Positions 42,616 through 45,363 of a stretch of DNA of 45,363 nucleotides are shown here, in pieces. The DNA comes from Hyphomicrobiales bacterium (GTDB lineage Bacteria > Pseudomonadota > Alphaproteobacteria > Rhizobiales > Aestuariivirgaceae), in the NCBI GenBank assembly GCA_026990765.1, contig JALXCV010000103.1:1-45363 (forward strand), given 5' to 3'. Both the position numbers and the translations under genes were made by a program. Below the pieces are notes generated by a model, which did not search any database, was not told where the DNA came from, and was given only the letters and a program-made list of their open reading frames with translations. Position 1 is the first letter of the stretch. Each line of letters opens with the position of its first letter.

Positions 42616-43479
42616 ATGAATATTCACCTGCCAGACCCGGCCAATATGGCATTTGCCCTTATCATTTTTTCTGCTGCTATCCATGCCGTTTACAATGCCA
42701 TGATCAAGGCGGCAAGAGACATTTTGATAGCCCGCATGCTTATGGCTCTTGCTTCCAGCATATATATGCTGCCCTTCACCTTTCTGGTGCCCTTGCCTTC
42801 ATTAAAACTGTTTGGACTTTTATGCCTGACGGCGCTGGTACATTTCATCTATCAGATGTTTCAGGTTGGCGCCCTTAAAATGGCAGATTATTCACTGGCC
42901 TATCCGGTTTCGCGCGGCACCGCCCCGCTGGTGGCGGCATCTTTCATTCCCTTGGTGCTTGGTGATCAGATCAGCATCGCCCAGTTTGCCGGAATAGCCA
43001 TAATTTCCTTATCTATTCTGGCCATGGGCATCATGGCCCCAAAGGGCAACCTTTTAGGCCTGTTATTGTCGGTTTGTACCGGCATAGCCATTGCCGCCTA
43101 TACGATTATTGACACCAAGGGCATGCGCATGCCGGATAATCCGCTTACCTTCCTGGTCTGGTTTTTCATCTTTGATTCAATAACCATAAGCAGCTGGACA
43201 TTTTTCAAACATCGCAAGCGTCTCAAATCAGCTTTCTGGCATGAATTGCCGCGCGGTGCCCTCAATGGTCTTTTGGGTATCGTTACTTTCGGCTCGGCAT
43301 TACTGGCATTTCGCTATGGCAATGCAGCGGTGATGGCGGCATTGCGCGAGACAAGTGTGTTGTTCGCATTGCTTATCGGATATTTTTTCCTTGGCGACAA
43401 ACCGGGAAAGCTGCGAATTATTTCGGTTCTGTGCCTGATTGCCGGGGTTATCATGATCAAGACGAGCACAATCGGATAG
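42616..43479 (+). CDS. EamA-family (drug/metabolite) transporter
   Basis: 287 residues from ATG 42616. About ten membrane segments in two repeated EamA halves; the first opens with AFALIIFSAAIHAVYNAMIK, and each half ends with a typical helix such as LRIISVLCLIAGVIMIKTS. The segment ADYSLAYPVSRGTAPLVAA is typical of the family. Substrate unknown: metabolite or amino acid export is common. An in-frame TTG lies upstream at 42583. It is divergent from rpsF. Confidence 0.85.
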   Translation: MNIHLPDPANMAFALIIFSAAIHAVYNAMIKAARDILIARMLMALASSIYMLPFTFLVPLPSLKLFGLLCLTALVHFIYQMFQVGALKMADYSLAYPVSRGTAPLVAASFIPLVLGDQISIAQFAGIAIISLSILAMGIMAPKGNLLGLLLSVCTGIAIAAYTIIDTKGMRMPDNPLTFLVWFFIFDSITISSWTFFKHRKRLKSAFWHELPRGALNGLLGIVTFGSALLAFRYGNAAVMAALRETSVLFALLIGYFFLGDKPGKLRIISVLCLIAGVIMIKTSTIG

Positions 43480-43567
43480 TTCGGATTTGATCTTCCCGAT
43501 AAACTGTAAGGAAGTGATTTTCAGATATTGTCATTAGCTGTATTTTGACAAATCAGGTACGTGGCAT

Positions 43568-44032
43568 ATGACACAACAGCTATTTGGCCAATATGGAGTG
43601 AACAGTCAGCTTGCTTCTGGCACTGTATCGGCTCCGGCCATCCCCGATGGCAATGAACAGACAAAACCATCTGACAAAAAAGCTTTCAACCCGCTGTCAT
43701 TTCTCAAATCAGATGAACCTGAAATAGAAATAAATCTTGGTATCAGACAGGCATATGAACCAGATAAATCCCTGTTCATAATCATTATATTATGGATGTT
43801 TCTTGGCGGGTTTGGTGCCCATCGCTACTATCTTGGTCACAAGAAACTTGGCCGCCTGTTTTCCATGTCCGGTGCAATCGTCGCCTATCTTTCGGTAACC
43901 GCCCTCATAACCAGTTCCACCGGCGGCTCACTGGGTGGTGGCATCTCGACCATAGTGGTCTGGGTCGGGTTTTTCATATGGACAATTGTCGACGGCATTT
44001 ACGTAATCATCCGCAAAATCACCTCTGGCTGA
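43568..44032 (+). CDS. TM2 domain-containing protein
   Basis: 154 residues. A hydrophilic N-terminal part of about 70 residues is followed by two membrane helices: LFIIIILWMFLGGFGAHRYY with LGHKKLGRLFS, the TM2 signature with its DRF/HRYY-type turn, and a second helix TIVVWVGFFIWTIVDGIYVI. Function unknown; the family is common in bacteria. It is 88 bases after the transporter gene and could be cotranscribed. Confidence 0.85.
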   Translation: MTQQLFGQYGVNSQLASGTVSAPAIPDGNEQTKPSDKKAFNPLSFLKSDEPEIEINLGIRQAYEPDKSLFIIIILWMFLGGFGAHRYYLGHKKLGRLFSMSGAIVAYLSVTALITSSTGGSLGGGISTIVVWVGFFIWTIVDGIYVIIRKITSG

Positions 44033-44072
44033 GACACTGACAGATTACTAGCATGGACCAAGCCGGCCTTGT

Positions 44073-44966
44073 TCATGATTTTGGCCGCGCCACCCAGATT
44101 CCAGCAAGAATTGTTGCCCCGCCCACGAACTGCATCAATGACAGGCTTTCTGATAATATCAACCAGCCAAACAGTGCCGCCAGCATGGCTTCAATGAATA
44201 TTACCAGTGAGGAAAAGGCGGCAGGCAGGGTACCGAGCGCCACCGATAACATTCCCTGACCACCGGCATGTGACACTATTCCAAGAGCAATCAGTGCCAT
44301 TATGCCCTGCGCACCATGCGGGATAATGGTTGCTTCAAAGCTCATTGCAATGACAAACAATATCAGCATGGTAACAATGGTTGAGGCAAAAATAACATGT
44401 CCGGCCCCATCCTTGCGCCGCGCTACCCTTACCACCAGAAAATAGGCCCCAAAAAACAGTGAAGTTGCCACACCATATATGTCACCAATCAGCCTTTCAG
44501 GCGCAAATGAATAGCTTGAACCAATCAGAATGCCAGCCCCGGCAATACAGATGATCAGCCCTATTACAGTATTGCGCCCCACTTTTTCACCAATCAGCCA
44601 GCCGGAACCCAGCACCACCCATACCGGGGCCATGGTGGCCAGAAATGTGGCATTGGCAACAGTGGTATTGAGGATCGACAAATGCCAGAAGAACAGGTCA
44701 CCGGCAAATATTGCCCCGGCCAGCCAGATGGCACCTGAAGCTTTCCAGATGGTTTTATGAGAAAGGCCAGCCCGTTTGGCCTCGATCGCTGCCCACAGCC
44801 ACAAAACCGGCAGGGCCAGCAGCACCCGCCAGAAGGCAGAAGCAAATGGTCCAACATCGGCAAATCTGACAAATACCGGGGAAATACCCATGGCCGCTGC
44901 GCCCAGCAACAGGGCTGTCATGGCAATGGTGAATGACAGGGGAGCTTTGCTGGCGGGGGCGGCCAT
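44073..44966 (-). CDS. EamA-family (DMT) transporter
   Basis: 297 residues, about ten membrane segments in two EamA repeats. Signs are VFVRFADVGPFASAFWRVLL in the first repeat and VIFIEAMLAALFGWLILSES near the end, both characteristic of the family. Its relation to the similar gene at 42616 is that of family members rather than close duplicates. Its ATG lies 6 bases after the stop of the methyltransferase gene, so the two are probably cotranscribed. Substrate unknown. Confidence 0.88.
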   Translation of the reverse strand: MAAPASKAPLSFTIAMTALLLGAAAMGISPVFVRFADVGPFASAFWRVLLALPVLWLWAAIEAKRAGLSHKTIWKASGAIWLAGAIFAGDLFFWHLSILNTTVANATFLATMAPVWVVLGSGWLIGEKVGRNTVIGLIICIAGAGILIGSSYSFAPERLIGDIYGVATSLFFGAYFLVVRVARRKDGAGHVIFASTIVTMLILFVIAMSFEATIIPHGAQGIMALIALGIVSHAGGQGMLSVALGTLPAAFSSLVIFIEAMLAALFGWLILSESLSLMQFVGGATILAGIWVARPKS

Positions 44967-44972
44967 CAGCTG

Positions 44973-45363
44973 TTACAGTTTCTGCAACAGGTCGACCCGG
45001 TTCGGATTGTAAAAATGCGCTCCGTCCTCCTGTAAATGCTGCTCAAACTTGGCCTTGACCTTGGCCAGAATTTCATCGGTCACATCATAATCATTATAGC
45101 TCAGACCCATGAATGTCTGCTTGAAACGATCAAAATTCCGGTAAAGCCGGTGATTATTATAAAAAATCTGTTTAACCAGTGCGAACCTTCCATCATCAAC
45201 CGCGCCCTTGATAGTAGCAAATGCTGCTTCGCGCATTTCTTTTTCATCATGGAAAATACGCCAGATCTCATCCAGTTCACCATCATATACCGGTTCGGTA
45301 AAATAGGCATAACCGCCCGGTTTCAAGACCCGGTGAACCTCATTCATCGCCTTTGCCATAAGC
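44973..45363 (-). CDS. SAM-dependent methyltransferase (C-terminal part)
   Basis: Runs off the right end of the window; about 130 C-terminal residues are seen. EVHRVLKPGGYAYFTEPVYD is the post-motif region of class I (Methyltransf_11) enzymes, where L-K-P-G-G is conserved. The SAM-binding glycine loop lies outside the window. Substrate unknown. Upstream partner of the EamA transporter. Confidence 0.8.
   Translation of the reverse strand, partial: LMAKAMNEVHRVLKPGGYAYFTEPVYDGELDEIWRIFHDEKEMREAAFATIKGAVDDGRFALVKQIFYNNHRLYRNFDRFKQTFMGLSYNDYDVTDEILAKVKAKFEQHLQEDGAHFYNPNRVDLLQKL

Overview
The window reads as chromosomal DNA of an alphaproteobacterium with moderate GC content, probably free-living and aerobic. 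The evidence is a set of alphaproteobacterial gene orders: zapA next to 6S RNA next to 5-formyl-THF cyclo-ligase with a DUF4164 gene upstream; rpsF-rpsR-DUF2232-rplI with a long acidic tail on L9; yebC-ruvC-ruvA-ruvB; a YfgM-like gene-bamB-der; and a CtrA-type TTAA-N7-TTAA box. I cannot name a genus. No tRNA, rRNA, CRISPR array, transposase or prophage gene was seen.

Layout. 1-92: start of a dodecin gene (cut by the window edge). 181-2578 (-): molybdenum cofactor operon mobA-mobB-moeA. 2701-3885 (-): membrane acyltransferase. 4064-5122 (+): yaaA and a TfoX C-terminal-domain gene. 5273-6775 (+): TadG-like von Willebrand A protein. 6791-11190 (-): two-subunit NAD-linked formate dehydrogenase with a fused NuoE/NuoF-like beta subunit. 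11446-15591 (-): yebC-ruvC-vapB-vapC-ruvA-membrane gene-ruvB, where a toxin-antitoxin pair and a membrane gene sit inside the Holliday-junction operon with overlapping start and stop codons. 15757-18365: small unknown gene, YmdB-type phosphoesterase, 5-formyl-THF cyclo-ligase, 6S RNA, zapA, DUF4164. 18443-20827 (-): PAS/degenerate GGDEF/EAL protein. 21106-22785 (+): formate-THF ligase.

22824-24477: tusA-dsrE pair divergent from a TetR regulator, with a clear palindromic operator between them. 24577-28116: cation-exchanger-like membrane protein and a STAND-like ATPase with nearly identical TPR repeats. 28185-31594: NnrU-like protein, DksA-like zinc-finger protein, class III nucleotide cyclase, and a full-length arginine kinase (phosphagen kinase), a family rare in bacteria. 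31891-35019: Cache-like sensor, secreted DUF3616-like protein, IalB-like secreted protein, ArsR regulator. 35358-38717 (+): YfgM-like, bamB, der. 38770-38906: 137-bp inverted-repeat element. 39011-39976: PLP-dependent threonine/serine dehydratase. 40035-42356 (-): rpsF operon. 42616-45363: two EamA transporters, a TM2 protein and a cut methyltransferase gene.

Working together: the Moco operon supplies the pterin cofactor that the formate dehydrogenase needs; formate dehydrogenase, formate-THF ligase and 5-formyl-THF cyclo-ligase together suggest active formate/one-carbon metabolism. The most unusual items are the arginine kinase, the vapBC pair and membrane gene threaded into ruvCAB, and the TPR ATPase with recently duplicated 126-bp units.
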